Below are positions 25,716-50,000 of a DNA stretch of 64,000 nucleotides, piece after piece (the first letter of the stretch is position 1; each line of letters starts with the position of its first letter). A program made the translations under genes and the position numbers. The notes beneath the pieces are model-generated. The model saw nothing but the letters and a program-made list of their open reading frames with translations. It was not told where the DNA came from and did no database searches. Source of the stretch: Halocaridina rubra (Eukaryota > Arthropoda > Malacostraca > Decapoda > Atyidae); the NCBI GenBank assembly GCA_037179515.1, contig JAXCGZ010007571.1, positions 150,001 through 214,000 on the forward strand, written 5' to 3'.

Positions 25716-26682
25716 GGGGGTGTGAAAGTATACATCTACCGGGGTTACTCATCGAGTACTGAGGCTGAGTGTAGTTAAGTTTTACTGATTATTTTTGGGT
25801 TCTAATTAAATATTTGAGGTCTTTTATTGGCTTATTCGTCATGATAAATAAGATTTTGGTGTAATAGAGTAAGATAGATCAAGTTAGGTTAGGTTTGCTT
25901 AGATAGGAAATATTCTTTTATCAAATGGGAGTGTGATCTCCCTTTGTGACTCACTGGATCAAAGAGGTCCTTGGTCCGACTTATTAAAATATCTTAGTTC
26001 CTCTCTTCACCAGAACTTTTGATGATAGGGAAAGGGTAGTATAAAAACTATCTTGGAATCGTGGACAAAAAGTTTTAAAAAGTTAATATTAAATTATCTT
26101 AAAATTTCTTGAAATTTCCTCTATATTGCTATGCATTTAACAAGCACAGAGAAGAGAGCATGCCGGAGATAGGGATAGGTGGAGAAAGCTTATGCATAGG
26201 TGACGCGGGACAAAGGAATATTCCCGTACCTCTTCACTGTTGTAATTTGGGACGGATGGGAGGTTGCCACGAGATAAATCGGTGAGGATAACCAGATACG
26301 GCTGTCGGTCCCCACAGCAGAAGAGCTTACTTTGTGGGTGACCCAAGCATTGAGGAATTTTGGTAACCCTTTATCCTCAGGAGCTAAGATGAGTGAGATA
26401 GGGTGAAATGGCTTTCTGAAGCTTAAGTATATGCTTTGACTTAGCCACTCCTTACAGTGGAGATTGCGGCCATTGTATATATATGTAAAAATATTTAAAC
26501 AATTTATAATTTCTTCACTCAACATACAACAGTCTATAGAAATTCTGTCCAGATGGTTGTTCAATGAACATACTTTTGATTCTCGCCATAACACTAGTCT
26601 CTTCGAGGCTAGTGAAAAACAGTTACCCCATATGAACATGAGAAAAGCTGTCGATAATGGAAAATTTGTTATGTAGTTAACA

Positions 26683-26818
<136 letters not shown>

Positions 26819-26876
26819 TAGCTTGTGTCTTTGAGCTACAAACAAAAAACTATCTTGAAATTAATTAAAAAGAAAA

Positions 26877-27071
26877 GTAGTCTCCGTGGCAAAATGGTAG
26901 CGTCTGCGACTCTGAGGCGGTAGGTCGAGGATTCGCGCCCCGTCACGGACTGAGGTTAGTAAGGGCATACACTTAGGGTAACGATTACATCTGCCAAAAC
27001 AAGTCCTTCGTAAGAAGGCAACCGTCCTAGCCCTTAGTAGAAAAGGGAGTTCGTGACGTAAAACCGAATCC
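26877..27071 (+). repeat. tRNA-SINE
   Basis: Full-length copy flanked by AATTAAAAAGAAAA at 26863-26876 and 27072-27085. Confidence 0.87.
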
Positions 27072-27408
27072 AATTAAAAAGAAAAATTACTTGAACATAG
27101 TCGAGTACATATTTTATTGGAGCTAAGAGAATCTTTGAGATCCACTTAAATTATTGTGCAAAAGATTTGAGTTTTTCTTTGAGCTGTTCTAAATCGCGAG
27201 TTAGATTCTCATTTATAACGTCTTGGCTCAGTTGTAGAAGCTCTGCCCTCCGAATTCGCATTTTCAGTAGACTCAGGGTCGAATCCCAATGGGGTTAGTA
27301 TATTTCTACGCTGAACAAGTGTATTTACTTGCTGAAATGAATTTTGTTTTTAATGAAAATGACATATACTGAACGTGAATGTACTTCACACAGTCTTATC
27401 TTATCAAT

Positions 27409-27600
27409 AGTCGCCGTGGCTCAAGCGGTAGCGTCCGCGACTCTGAGGCGTCAGGTCGAGGGTTCGCGCCCCGTCACGGTCTGAGGTTATCAAGGGCATA
27501 CACTCAGGGTAACGACTACATCTGCCAATACAAGTCCTTCGCAAGAAGGCAACCGTCCTAGCCCTTGGTAGAAAAGGGAGTCCGTGACGTAAAACCGGAA
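27409..27600 (+). repeat. tRNA-SINE downstream of the glucuronyltransferase stop
   Basis: This copy lies close to the apparent family consensus, with box A near 27417-27430 and box B at 27461-27471. I saw no clear target duplication. It starts about 180 bp past the B3GAT stop and could lie within that gene's 3' UTR in antisense orientation. Confidence 0.85.
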
Positions 27601-27778
27601 CGAGCTGCACGTGAATTTTATACTTTTAATATGCCATGCGTGAAAATAATATGTACAGTATTACAGTAATATTTCAAATGATAAGAATAACTCACTAATT
27701 GAATAATTTGCTATTTGTCCAGCTAAGCAGCTAACTATTTGAATAACTATCTGTCTGTTTATCTATCCATCTATCTTT

Positions 27779-33953
<6,175 letters not shown>

Positions 33954-34047
33954 CTTATATTGAAGAAGAAAGAATTGTTAATGTATTTTTATTGATATAT
34001 TATTATTTTTTTTTTTGCTTTTATTTTATTCTGTAATTATGCAAGAC

Positions 34048-34095
34048 TATGTGTGATTACCTAATTGTGTTTACGGGAAAGAGCCCAAAGCTCGC
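34048..34095 (-). mobile_element. LINE 3' end fragment (~48 bp)
   Basis: It carries the terminal motif TTACCTAATTGTGTTTACGG and AAAGAGCCCAAAGCTCG and is followed by a (TG)n tract. Confidence 0.7.

Positions 34096-34147
<52 letters not shown>
34096..34147 (+). repeat. (TG)n tract between LINE ends
   Basis: About 25 units directly joining two LINE 3' ends. Confidence 0.95.
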
Positions 34148-34150
<3 letters not shown>

Positions 34151-34352
34151 TACCTAATTGTGCTTACGAGAAAGAGCCCCAAGCTCGTAGCTTCCCGTTT
34201 CCTGGTCGGTTCCAGTTTGTTTTTAGTGATACATATCATACTTGTCTTGAAAACCATGGATTGAGGCAGCATTAACTACCTCTTCGCTTAGCGAATGCCA
34301 AATATCCAATACTCTTACACTAAAAAAAGTACTTCCTTACATCCTGCGTGGG
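34148..34352 (-). mobile_element. LINE 3' end fragment (~205 bp)
   Basis: It matches the 3' UTR and final codons of the next copy and stops at CTTACATCCTGCGTGGG, where the neighbouring copy's own 3' end begins. Confidence 0.75.
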
Positions 34353-34359
34353 TGTGTGC

Positions 34360-35733
34360 AATTACCTAATTGTGCTTACGGGAAAGAGTCCAAAGCTCGT
34401 ATCTTCCCGTCTCCTGATCGGTTCCATTTTATACTTAGTGATGCTTATCATACCTGTCCTTAAAACTATGGATTGAGATAGCATTAACTACCTCCTCGCT
34501 TAGCGAATTCCAATTATCAACTACTCTTGCACTGAAAAAGTATTTCCTTACATCCTGCAAACAAGTTTTCTTACGAAGCTTCAAACTATGACCTCTAGTT
34601 CTAGAGCCAGCCATATCAAAATATCGATCCCTATCCACTCTATCATAACCATGAAGGAATTTAAAGACTGTCACCATATCCCCCCCTCACTCTTCTAGCT
34701 TCGAGTGATGGTAAGTCTAATTCCCTCAGCCTCTCATCATAACTGAGATTGCGTATTTCTGGCACCAGTTTCGTGGCATGTCTTTGAACTTTTTCAAGCT
34801 TAGCTATGTGCTTTTTTAAGTGCGGATTCCAAAAGGGGGCTGCATATTCGAGTTTTGGCCTCACATAGGTTACATAAATATTTCTGAACATTTCCTTGTC
34901 CATGTGCCTGAAGGCTACCCTTACATTTGATAAGAATGCATATGCTGCCCTTGCTATGCCATTTATATGTATTTCTGGAGACAAATCTGCCAGTATGTTT
35001 ACTCCTAGATCTCTCTCATTTTCTGTCTCTTGAAGTTGTACTCCAGCCACCGAGTAGTCAAGCTTGGGCCTTCTTGCACTTGTACCCATTCTCATTACCT
35101 TACATTTTGAAGTATTGAATTTCATTAGCCACTTTTCTGACCACTCATGCAGATTATTTAGATCCTCCTGAAGTTCTCTACCATTGTTCTCGTTTTTTAC
35201 TTTCTTCACAATCTTTGCATCATCTGTAAACATATTCATGAATGAATTTACAGACTCTGGTAGGTCATTTACATATACAAGGAACAAAAGTGGCCCTAAA
35301 ACTGAACCCTGTGGAACTCCACTACTAACTCTTATCCATTCAGACACTGAGTGTCTTACTCTAACCCTCTGTTCCCTTCCTTCTAAGTAAGTTTTTATCC
35401 ATTCCAAAACATTCCCACCTATTCTAGCCATTGATTGCAGCTTCCTAATAAGTCTCCCATGTGGAACAGTGTCAAACGCTTTCTGGAAGTCTAGGAATAT
35501 GCAGTCTGCCCAGCCCTCTCTTTCCTGTAAGATTTGGCTTATCTCATCATAAAATTCTAATAAGTTTGTTACTGTTGATCTACCTTCTCTGAAGCCATGT
35601 TGCCTCACTGACAAAAAGTTGAAGGATTCCAAGTGAAGAGAGATATGTTTCCTTAGTAGTTTCTCCATAACTTTGCAAACTATGCTGGTCAAGGAAACTG
35701 GTCTATAGTTCAGAGCCGTATCCCTCCTTCCCT
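34360..35733 (-). mobile_element. 5'-truncated non-LTR retrotransposon (jockey/CR1-like)
   Basis: The longest copy, about 1.37 kb. It is bounded 5' (at 35733) by a (TG)n tract and 3' by the conserved terminal AATTACCTAATTGTGCTTAC (plus-strand view). It contains most of a reverse transcriptase domain and the downstream C-terminal region, followed by a short 3' UTR. Confidence 0.85.
34435..35692 (-). pseudogene. Reverse transcriptase ORF fragment with one frameshift
   Basis: Non-LTR reverse transcriptase. The frame from 35692 to 34661 shows the block RQHGFREGRSTVTNL, catalytic ADCIFLDFQKAFDTV, GVPQGSVLGPLLFLVYVNDL and the YADD-equivalent MFTDDAK (Ala replaced by Thr), then the thumb and the conserved APFWNPHL and LPSLEARR region. 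The frame breaks at a seven-C run near 34680 and resumes in the next frame as MVTVFKFLHGYDRVDRDRYF to about 34435. RNA binding, reverse transcription and target-primed insertion would be its roles in an intact element. The endonuclease and N-terminal part are missing, so this copy is inactive. Confidence 0.88.
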
Positions 35734-35736
35734 TTT

Positions 35737-35757
35737 GTGTGTGTGTGTGTGTGTGTG
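35737..35757 (+). repeat. (TG)n tract between LINE copies
   Basis: A short tract between the 5' break of one LINE copy and the 3' end of the next. Confidence 0.9.
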
Positions 35758-35767
35758 TTTTTGTGTG

Positions 35768-36330
35768 TGATTACCTAATTGTGCTTACGAGAAAGAGCCC
35801 CAAGCTCGTAACTTCCTGTCTCCTGGTCGGTTCCAGTTTGTTTTTAGTGATACATATCATACTTTTCCTGAAAACTATGGATTGAGTTAGCATTAACTAC
35901 CTCCTCGCTTAGCGAATTCCAATTATCAACTACTCTTACTCCGAAAAAAAAGTACTTCCTTACATCCTGCAAAGAAGTTTTCTTACGAAGCTTCAAACTA
36001 TGACGTCTAGTTCTAGTGTCAGTCATATCAAAATATCGATCCCTATTCACTCTGGCATTATCATGAAGGAATTTAAAAACCGTCACCATATTACCCCTCA
36101 TTCTTTTAGCTTCGAGTGATGGTAAGTCCAATTCCCTCTCATCATAACTGAGATTGCGTATTTCTGGCACCAGTTTCGTGGCATTTCTCTGAACTTTTTC
36201 CAGCTTAATTACGTGCTTTTTCAAGTGCGGATTTCAAAATGGGGGCTGCATATTCAAGCTTTGGCCTCACATAGGTTACATAATATTTCTGAACATTTCC
36301 TTGCATATTCAAGCTTTGGCACTGACTTGA
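35768..36330 (-). mobile_element. LINE 3' fragment, second copy (~560 bp)
   Basis: It encodes the last part of the same ORF (KLEKVQRNATKLVPEIRNLS through DNWNSLSEEVVNANSIHSF) and the same 3' end. Its 3' end lies next to a (TG)n tract at 35737-35757 that separates it from the 34360-35733 copy. A short TTGCATATTCAAGCTTTGG block is repeated at its 5' edge. Confidence 0.8.
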
Positions 36331-36443
36331 AGCCCAGTAATTCACATATGCGAGTCATAAAGTCTTGAAACTGTTAACATCTCCGCATCTGTTTCGATTT
36401 TATAGGAGTAATAATTGTACAAGTACGTAAGTACTAAAAATAG

Positions 36444-36554
<111 letters not shown>

Positions 36555-37371
36555 CTAAAATATTTTCTGGTAACACTGATCCCTAGGTTAGGTTAACTTT
36601 AATTTAGAATGCTTTAGTAAGTGTGATCAGTTTCCAAATTAGCATAGTCAATTAAAAAAAGCCACGCAAAAAATATGGCTAGCAGCTTCGATGCCTTTAA
36701 CGTTACCTAACTCGCAAAAGTAGCTCAGTTTTAAGTACAAAAATATCTATTTCTCCACTTAATTAGACATCTTATAATATACTTACATGTTTGTTATCCA
36801 ACCTGTCGACCCCCTTTTCATTTTTTTTTTTATATCATACGTTTTCTTTTGTTTGTTTTTTCTCCTTGAGTTGTCGTCCTTTCTTCCTTCATTTAATTAT
36901 TATTATTTTTAAAGTGTATCTATTTTTGTTTAGCCTTTGTAACGGCACAATGATGTTAAAAAGTTCTCTATTTACCATGCACTAATATACTCTATTTTGT
37001 TGGTTTCAAACCCTTTATAACACCACCTCTCATATGCTATACTTATTAGTAATATATTTTCTATTAGCCCTGATTCGCCTTTATAACACCTCTCTTTCTA
37101 TACTAATATTAAGTCATGGAACACAGAGAGAGAGAGACGGGGGAACACAACCTTAAATGAGAACGCATAGTATATAAGTATGCCGACCAGCAGTGTCCAG
37201 TTTTATAGCACGTGTTAAACAAATATTATTTACCTTTTCCCCGCCTCCCTGTCTCCCTCCATCTCCTCCTTCCCCTCTCTCTTCCTCATTGCTCATATTT
37301 CCGTTCCACTCCTGAACATAGATTTGTCCCTTCCTTATAAAGTTAAAAAAGTTATGATGAGGTGGATGAAG

Positions 37372-37416
37372 AGGATACCGTCCCCGTATTCCCCCGCGTG
37401 TCGTAAAAGTCGATTA
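37372..37416 (-). repeat. Dispersed conserved motif copy
   Basis: GTATTCCCCCGCGTGTCGTA followed by AAAGTCGATTAAAT, the same motif as at 21333. Confidence 0.6.
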
Positions 37417-37578
37417 AATTGTGTTTTCCTCCTGAAATGGGAAAATGTTTCGCTTTGCTTTGGCCACTCCCATATAAGTGGGATTATGACCTTTTGATAT
37501 AGAATACAGTAATTCAATTGTACATTTACCTCTGCCTACACATCCTTTTTTACCCACCTTTCTATATTATGATTACCT

Positions 37579-37795
<217 letters not shown>

Positions 37796-38467
37796 TTTGT
37801 TTGTTTATTTGTATTTACAGTTTCCTATTTATTTATGTATTTTTATATATTTATTTATTTATAAGAATATATATAGTAGACTACTCAGTCTTTATATATG
37901 TTTTCTGTGTATGGCTATTTAAGAAATCGGGCCAATAGGGCTCAACAAATCGCTGCCATATGATTATTTACCTGTGAAACATAAAGCTCCCTTATGGTGA
38001 GATTGGGATTCGTCCATTAAAAAAAATTATATGTATCAGGTAAACTTATTAAGTAACTAAAATCACTGTTTTATGACGTAAATGTTTGTCGGTTCGATTG
38101 ATTACTAAAATTTATGTAATTTTATAAAATATATGATTTTATTAGTATATTTTTAGGGGTGAGTTGAACGCGCGCTATAGTGGTTGTGGGCATAACAGAT
38201 TCTTGGATTCATTACTTCAAGCTAATTTCCTCGAGGTGCTTTAATACGTCTTACATTAGCAATAATATACATTAATGATGTTAATATGTATTCTTTAATG
38301 TATATTTGAGAAGTATCTGTGCATGAAAATAAAAATCATTAAGTGAACAAATTCTATGTAAAGAAAATTATGTTTGATGAGACCAACTTATTTTATTTTT
38401 GGTCTGTCAGTGAGCAACTTTCCCTCCGATTAATAGATATTTAATGGGCATTTTATTTTAAGATAAT

Positions 38468-38765
38468 TGGGTTTAGATTCGTTTTATGCACCCCATTCAT
38501 TGCCCACCCAAGAAATCTGCATTACCACCATTTGAAATGACTCGCACTGCTGTACAGTTTAGACCCTAATATAGTATGTAAGGCTTGAATTTAGGTTAGG
38601 TTAGTTAGATTAGGGTATTCAAGTACCCATCACCGCCCACCAGTATCAGCCCTAATACAAAAAAAAAGTTTTCTACTAAAAAAAAAAAAATTCGAAACAT
38701 CAAAACTGATCAGAAAAAATAATTTAGTCCAAAAATTGGGGGGGGTGCATAAAATGAATCAACCA
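38468..38765. mobile_element. Small TIR element (~298 bp)
   Basis: The left end TTTAGATTCGTTTTATGCAC is repeated in inverted form at the right end (GTGCATAAAATGAATCAACC). A related GGATGCATAAAAACGAATCT end occurs at 39196. No ORF. Confidence 0.5.
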
Positions 38766-40721
38766 GAAAATATTTACTAGCACACCTCCGACGAGTTGAT
38801 AATTGACAAAGTACCTGCCCTTCCTAATGCCCCACGGTGCGTTGAACATGGCTTTGTCTATTTCTAAGTCGAGTGCTCCTACCACTGCACCACGGTGGTC
38901 CCCAGACCTAAACAGATATATAAAAACTGCCCTACCTAACCTAGGTTAGGTGAGACTAGTTATGTACCAAATAGGGTAAATTTGAGTGTGTTTACAGCAG
39001 CGTTGGTCAACTAAGAATTTGTTATGTCTTTCGTCTCAAGTAAACAACATCGGGCTCCGTATTTTATTAATTCATCATAAGTTTATATGCAATATTTTTA
39101 CCACAGTAACAGTTTTCCAGGCATGGGTAATGCGAGCTTTAAACATATCTGTCAAAGAATTACTGTATGATGAGGTATAAATAGGAGTTATAAAGGGATG
39201 CATAAAAACGAATCTTAACCAAAAATCACTGGAAAACCATCTAAAATAACAGTTTTTTGTTTTAGCAATTTGGTAGGTGAAAATAAGCATTTACGTACTT
39301 CAACAAATTTGTGGTTACTATAATAGAAAACCAGTGTGGTTGGTGAAAATTACGATTTACGCATGTCAACAGATTCGTTGTTATTCTATTCATTTTCTGC
39401 GTGAAATGTACAGTTTTGATGGTCATTTTTGTCAGAAATACTCAGTTTTTGAAATACCCTCCCCATATCTAAGGAAACTTATTACCTGTACATCAGTGGA
39501 GCTGCAAAGTTTCAATAACTTAGAATATATTTCTGACCCCCACTATACAATCAAGGCATATCAAGAACACCCTTTCACCATCCTTAGTAAGTCTAATTTT
39601 AAAATGATAATGTTGAATTTATTATTATTAAAGTAAACAGATGTTTTACATTTTCACATTGAATATTGTGCATGATGTGCTTGATTAAAAGTTTTTATTG
39701 CTCTTTATTTCACAATATAAATGTTGGTATTAGCCACTATAGAGACCATTTTAGTAGCTATGGAGGATTGGTAATAACTGACCAATATTCCCCCTTTTGT
39801 CCATTGAAACAAGATATAGATGCAGCAGGCTCAGTATATACACTATTATTTGTACTAGGCCAATGGAGAAACAGTATCTTCATAAATACATGCTTAATAG
39901 AGGTCAAAAATGTCTGTAGAAAATAAAAATTGCATGACGGAACCACATTAAGATTATTATTAAGAGCATTAGCAGTCATACCATACCTTTCCCATTCTCA
40001 TAGATATCTTTAACATGGATTATCTTGGAAGTTTTTGTTTGTATTGAAGATAGTTAAAAAAAAGATCCATCTCAGGAGCAGACGCATCTCTTCAAGTAAT
40101 CAAGAGCAGCAGCGGTTAGACTAGTGCACAAAAAGACTTGCCTCGCTTGTCATTTCTCTCTTATTTGTGGTTTGTGTTTTGTATGTAATGAAGTGGCTGT
40201 GTATTTACTCTGGTGTATGAATGGTCAACAACAACCAGCCCATTTACACCATTTCCTTTTGCACTTCTGTATGATTTTTATTGGTTCACCATATGAAGCA
40301 ATTCAGTGGAGCCTTATCATTTTGTCTAAATTCGAGGGTGCTAAAAGCACATGTTTTGATATGTCTCGATGTCTGTCATATTCACTAGGTATTTATGAAA
40401 TATAAACATGCTCGTACATTGCATTTATGATGATAGCTATATCTTGCATTTATATATTGCTTCTGTAGTATGTACATACATTTATAATATGGAAAAAGAT
40501 AGTACAGTATTGTAATTAGCATGTGTAATTTCATAATGTAGGCACACTCTGGTGAATTGTATGATCGATTAATTATTAGAATATAGTACTCTATATTGGA
40601 TTGTTTATATACATATTATGAATGTATCTCTGGCTTATAATTAATTATTAGATTTAAATTTCTCATAATTGTGGTAAAGATTAACTCAATTTGTGTTTTT
40701 TGCAGATATGAAAAACAGAAG

Positions 40722-45210
<4,489 letters not shown>

Positions 45211-45359
45211 ATTATTTTAATTACTCACTTATATCAAATGACAGTAAATATTAGTTGTTGAGTATTTTAATTAAGTTTGTGTACAGAATTATAGATATGT
45301 TTATAAAGGTAGATTAATGTTAGTTATTATGTGTATAAAGGGTATATTTATAAAGGTAC

Positions 45360-45365
45360 AATAAA
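45360..45365 (+). promoter_or_regulatory. Candidate polyadenylation signal of the MPV17-like gene
   Basis: AATAAA 150 bp after the stop codon, ahead of the TA array and Tigger element. It is well placed for a short 3' UTR. Confidence 0.5.
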
Positions 45366-45448
45366 GTTAGCTGTTGTTATATATTAAACCGTAAATATAT
45401 GTACAAATAACTTTTATTGTTGTTAAATATCTATTGGAAAAAAAGAAA

Positions 45449-45552
<104 letters not shown>

Positions 45553-46014
45553 TTCCCCCAGTTATTCGCGTTTCTTGGTTCATGTTCTCACTGTATCGCG
45601 ATTTTTTTTTGGATAAATTATTATTTTATTTCATGGGTATATGCAAAAATATTAAAATATTAAAAAAAAAAAATTCGGTATTTTCATTTTTTTTATTGAA
45701 CAAAACATATTTCATTATCTAATTGATAAAAAAAAATTATTTCCCAGCCTACGAATAATAAAACAGTAAAAAATAGTAAAAAACATAAATTTAGATAGCT
45801 AGATAGATACGTACGTTTATTGACCACCTGTTTTGAAAAGTACAGTATAATCTTTACAAAAGGAATATTTGGTCCAAATTACAATGAATAAATACAATAG
45901 ACTTTGTACAATCATCAAATAAGTAAATGACTTTTAAATCAATATACATTGTACTAATAACTGAATGATATACGTACGTACAGTATAACTCACAGTATTG
46001 CATCATGCGAAATA

Positions 46015-46385
46015 GTGTTCGATAGCGTACAATGTATTGGGGTCGCAGCTACGTGAGCTAGCATATATATTTATATTTCCAGTAGTTTCATGATTTTATT
46101 GATAAAAAAAAACGTATTTATTAGCCTAAGAATAATAAAACAGTAAAAAATAGTAAAAAGCATAAATACTAACATTATTGCAACGTGTAAAATACGATAC
46201 CGCTATCAGCGTTTTGGACAAAGACTCGTTCAGTCTAACTCACGTGTGCGCCGTTCACGTTGTGCTTATTAAACGTTTTGCTTGTGTTCGATAGCGTACA
46301 ATGTATTGGGGTCGCAGCTACGTGAGCTAGCATATATATTTATATTTCCAGTAGTTTCATGATTTTATTGATAAAAAAAACGTAT
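46015..46385 (+). repeat. Direct duplication inside the Tigger element (~270-bp period)
   Basis: GTTCGATAGCGTACAATGTA and the following ~95 bp occur at about 46017-46113 and again at about 46287-46383 with almost no change. The following AATAATAAAACAGTAAAAAA block occurs three times (45755, 46130, 46400). Confidence 0.8.
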
Positions 46386-46595
46386 TTCTTAGCCTAAGAA
46401 TAATAAAACAGTAAAAAACATAAATACTAACAGTATTGCAACATGTAAAATACGATACCGCTGTCTGCGTTTCGGACAATGGCTTCCACCATCTTCCATT
46501 GTCACGCCTCACTCGTGTGCGCCATTCACGTCGTGCTTATTATTATTAATATGTTTTGCTTGTGATTTTTTTACTCGCATATTTTAACCTTTGCA

Positions 46596-46745
46596 ATGCC
46601 TTCCAAGCATCCTTCATCTTCTAAGGCTTCTTGTAGTGAGCCTAAGCGGCAAAGGAAAATGTTAACCATTGTAGATAAAGTGAAACTCTTAGATATGTTG
46701 AAAGAAGGAAAAAAGTTTGTGGATGTCGGCCGCTATTTTACGTAA
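46596..46745 (+). pseudogene. N-terminal fragment of a Tigger/CENP-B-type transposase
   Basis: Forty-nine codons: a Ser/Lys-rich start and then KRQRKMLTIVDKVKLLDMLK and VGRYF, the first helix of the CENP-B/Tigger helix-turn-helix DNA-binding domain. TAA follows at 46743-46745 and no DDE catalytic domain is present. It cannot encode a working transposase. The reading is based on the LTIxDKVxLLxxLxEG pattern known for this family. Confidence 0.65.
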
Positions 46746-47019
46746 ACGTAAAAATTATTGTAAAATACTGTACCTATGTATGTCAAGTCATCATCACCTC
46801 ATTCACGGTAAGTTTTCCTATCACTTTCATAAAAAATTACGTTGCTTGCTGTTATTTATAATGTAAAGGGTGTTTTTTTAACAGTACAGGGAGGGTTTAT
46901 ACAGTGTAAACGTAAAAATACATTAAAATATCTATGTACATATTGGCTGATCCTACTCCGCGGATTTCCTGGTTCGCGCCGGGTCCCGGAACCGAACTAC
47001 CGCGATAATGGAGGTAGCA

Positions 47020-47022
<3 letters not shown>

Positions 47023-47085
<63 letters not shown>
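47023..47085 (+). repeat. (TA)n array right of the Tigger element
   Basis: About 31 units abutting the other transposon end. Confidence 0.95.
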
Positions 47086-47094
<9 letters not shown>

Positions 47095-50000
47095 CTCGTT
47101 TGCCATAAATGAAGGAAAACGCACTTGGGACAATTTTCCTTCTCTGCCTGCACCAGGGTTTTCATGAGACATGCAAGGAATAAAAGTTTGATTTCTTTCA
47201 CTTCTCATTTCCTGGAGATTCCATATTTAGCTGTCCATTAAGATATTCAGAGCATGATTTTCATTTTATGTCACTTTTACTCTCCTTTTGAATAGGGGTG
47301 GACACAAAACAGTTTGGAGCTGGGGAATTAATGCTGGGTGCCCCTCCTAATGTCCCGCAGTAAATGGTCATCAGTACATCTAGGATAGCCAAGTCAGCTG
47401 GATGGAGGATAGTCATGATAGGCTTAGAAAAGAAACAAAAATATAAAAAAAATATATATATTAAAAAAGGAGAAGGCAGCTTCTTGAAAACCTGCCAGGC
47501 ACCCATGCTCTCCTGGGAAGCCTGCCCATTAAATGCAGTTTGATGGAAATTATGAGATTGAGAGATAGAAAAGTGTGCTTGAGTCTACCCTCAAACATGA
47601 ACTTCTAGATGTAAGGCTGTGGAGGACCATGGCTCAGAAGCTGTGGCATAAGCCAACATCTAGGAGCTATGGTTGTATGGTCAACCATCCAGGTGTAATG
47701 TAGATAGACATGACAACTAATGCAAAGTCACATCTATCTACAAAGGTTCTCCCACTCAAGGGTGCAGATGATGAGTGCCTCCGGTAGCTTTAGATCACAT
47801 GTATAGAAAAATATAAGTCCCAGTGCCCCTCCCAAATACATATTCATTAGCAAGAGAACATCATACCTACATACATACACACATGCCTCATTCCCCCTTG
47901 TAAGGGGGGTGGCCGAGCCTAGAAATGAGCATTCACAACGATCCACACACACCTCAACCACTCCTCTCAGCTCGTATACCTAGCTTTTTCTTAATCAAGT
48001 GGTGTATGGCGATCTATATCTTAACCAATTGTATGTCCCTTTGCTTACTCCTTATCTTGTGAGCTAAAGCCAAACCGCTATGTAATTACTCCTTTTTCTT
48101 TACCACTTGCATGTATGGAGTGTCTGTATAATTTTGGGTGTTCACGAGGTTATCCTAAATAACTTTTGGTTGTGTTCATTCACTTGGATGTCATTATTCT
48201 AATATTTACATTAAGTCTTTGTATTATCTCTGTAGATATAAATCCTTGTTGATGGATTATTAGTGGTGTTTAGTTTGTTGCATCTTCTTTGTGTATTTTA
48301 CTGTGTTAACTTGCCTAACAATGGCAGCCATTATATTACATCCACAAACATTTTACACATTCACAGAACTGCATTACTCTCAAGCAAACTGAAACAGCGA
48401 GTATGTCCTGTGTGGTGTCGCTTCCTGTGCTGTGTCATATACTGTGGTTTTATCTCAGGAACATAATAATGGAGGAAGGTAAGTTTGTTCACATTAGTAA
48501 CAGCAGATTTGTAGAAATATGCTGAGTATGATAAAGCCCTGTTTACATCACTTTTTTTTAATTCAGATGTGGCCACCCTGTAGGCTCCTGTAAGATATAT
48601 AATCTATTAGAGAAAAAAATTCAGTGACTCTTAGAATGCATTCAGTGCACTAGGAATGATGAAGTGTGTTTGTAATGCATACATTTTTTTTTTTGAGGGG
48701 GATGTGTTTCCTGATAAGTTCAGCATTCGGATTATGAGGAATTAATATTCTTTTGACTTTAAACTCTGGATAGGCTTTTCAACTTTTAAACTTAGGCTTT
48801 GATAGTTATCAAAGTACGTTTGTAAAAATTACAAGATGGGATGTGATTAGGACAGCAGCTTGGTTACTAGCTGTTATCAAGTCGTGAGGCTGTGTTGTAG
48901 CACCATTAGACAGGAATGTCTGTTGTTAAAAATAACCTCGTTGCAAGCTTGGGTTTTAGACATGGCAAAACAGCATCTTAACTTGCTATTTTGCAAAAAA
49001 ACCTGCTGAATAGTACTTTATTTTGCGGATTTGGGTATTTTGCCCTAATGGAAGCTTGTACTTGTAAAAGTGCTGTTACACTACTAACCCCTCAACTCAT
49101 GGGGTATCCACTGAATGAGCGAAAATGAGGAAGAGTTACTATGTGAGGGGATGCCTCAACACTTCTCATCTACAAGTTGCTCCTAGGATCTAAAGAAGTA
49201 TACCTTAGGGCAATAGTAGAAATATTATCACCTTGTATATAAAAGCAATAAGAGGAAATAGACAATGAGTGTGATGAAAAAATTCATAATTATGCTGTGC
49301 CTTATAGGGCTGAGTGTCACATTTTAGTTTTTACTAAAAAGAATTATTGATACCAAAAGATATTAAAAAGTCTTTATTTATGCCTTCAATTTGTATATAC
49401 AGTACTGAAAGTAGATGTTTGAAGTGCATGCCTCAAAAGACACTTTATATATCCATTTTCACTTTGAAAATAAGCACAAACTGATGGATATAATGCTATA
49501 ATGCAGAATAATATTCCCACTTTTTTCCCGATGATAGAAGCAGAATATTTATTTGATTATCAATAAACCATCATTTCGTAATTACAGACTGAAAACAACC
49601 TGCATAAGTCTGTTCTTTTGTGTCTGAAAACTAAATCACATTACAATGAAAAATTTCCTTTATTCTGTAGACTCAAGTGTTCATATATTGTTATATATAT
49701 GACCTCAGAGCTTCTTATTAGCCTTGTAAAATGCAGTTCTGTTCACACAGAATACTTTAGTTCATCAAACCATCACTAGAACATAAACAAAGAAAAGAGA
49801 AAGATTTACTACATGAAATATGCCTGTGGAGTCTATAGAGCTTTGAAATTAAAAACATACATAATCACTTTCCAACCCTCAATTCCCTTTTTTACAAACT
49901 TTTTTGAATTAGACTTAAAATATCTTCATTTATCTGTACTCGCCAATGAAATATTTGTACTGTAAAGCCCTAAAAAAATCAAACAGGTAGAGTGTAATCA

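Noticed and set aside
39277..39636. 119-residue plus-strand frame
   Set aside because: No recognisable family and no splice support. It contains a diverged 70-bp duplication, so it is likely chance in AT-rich DNA.
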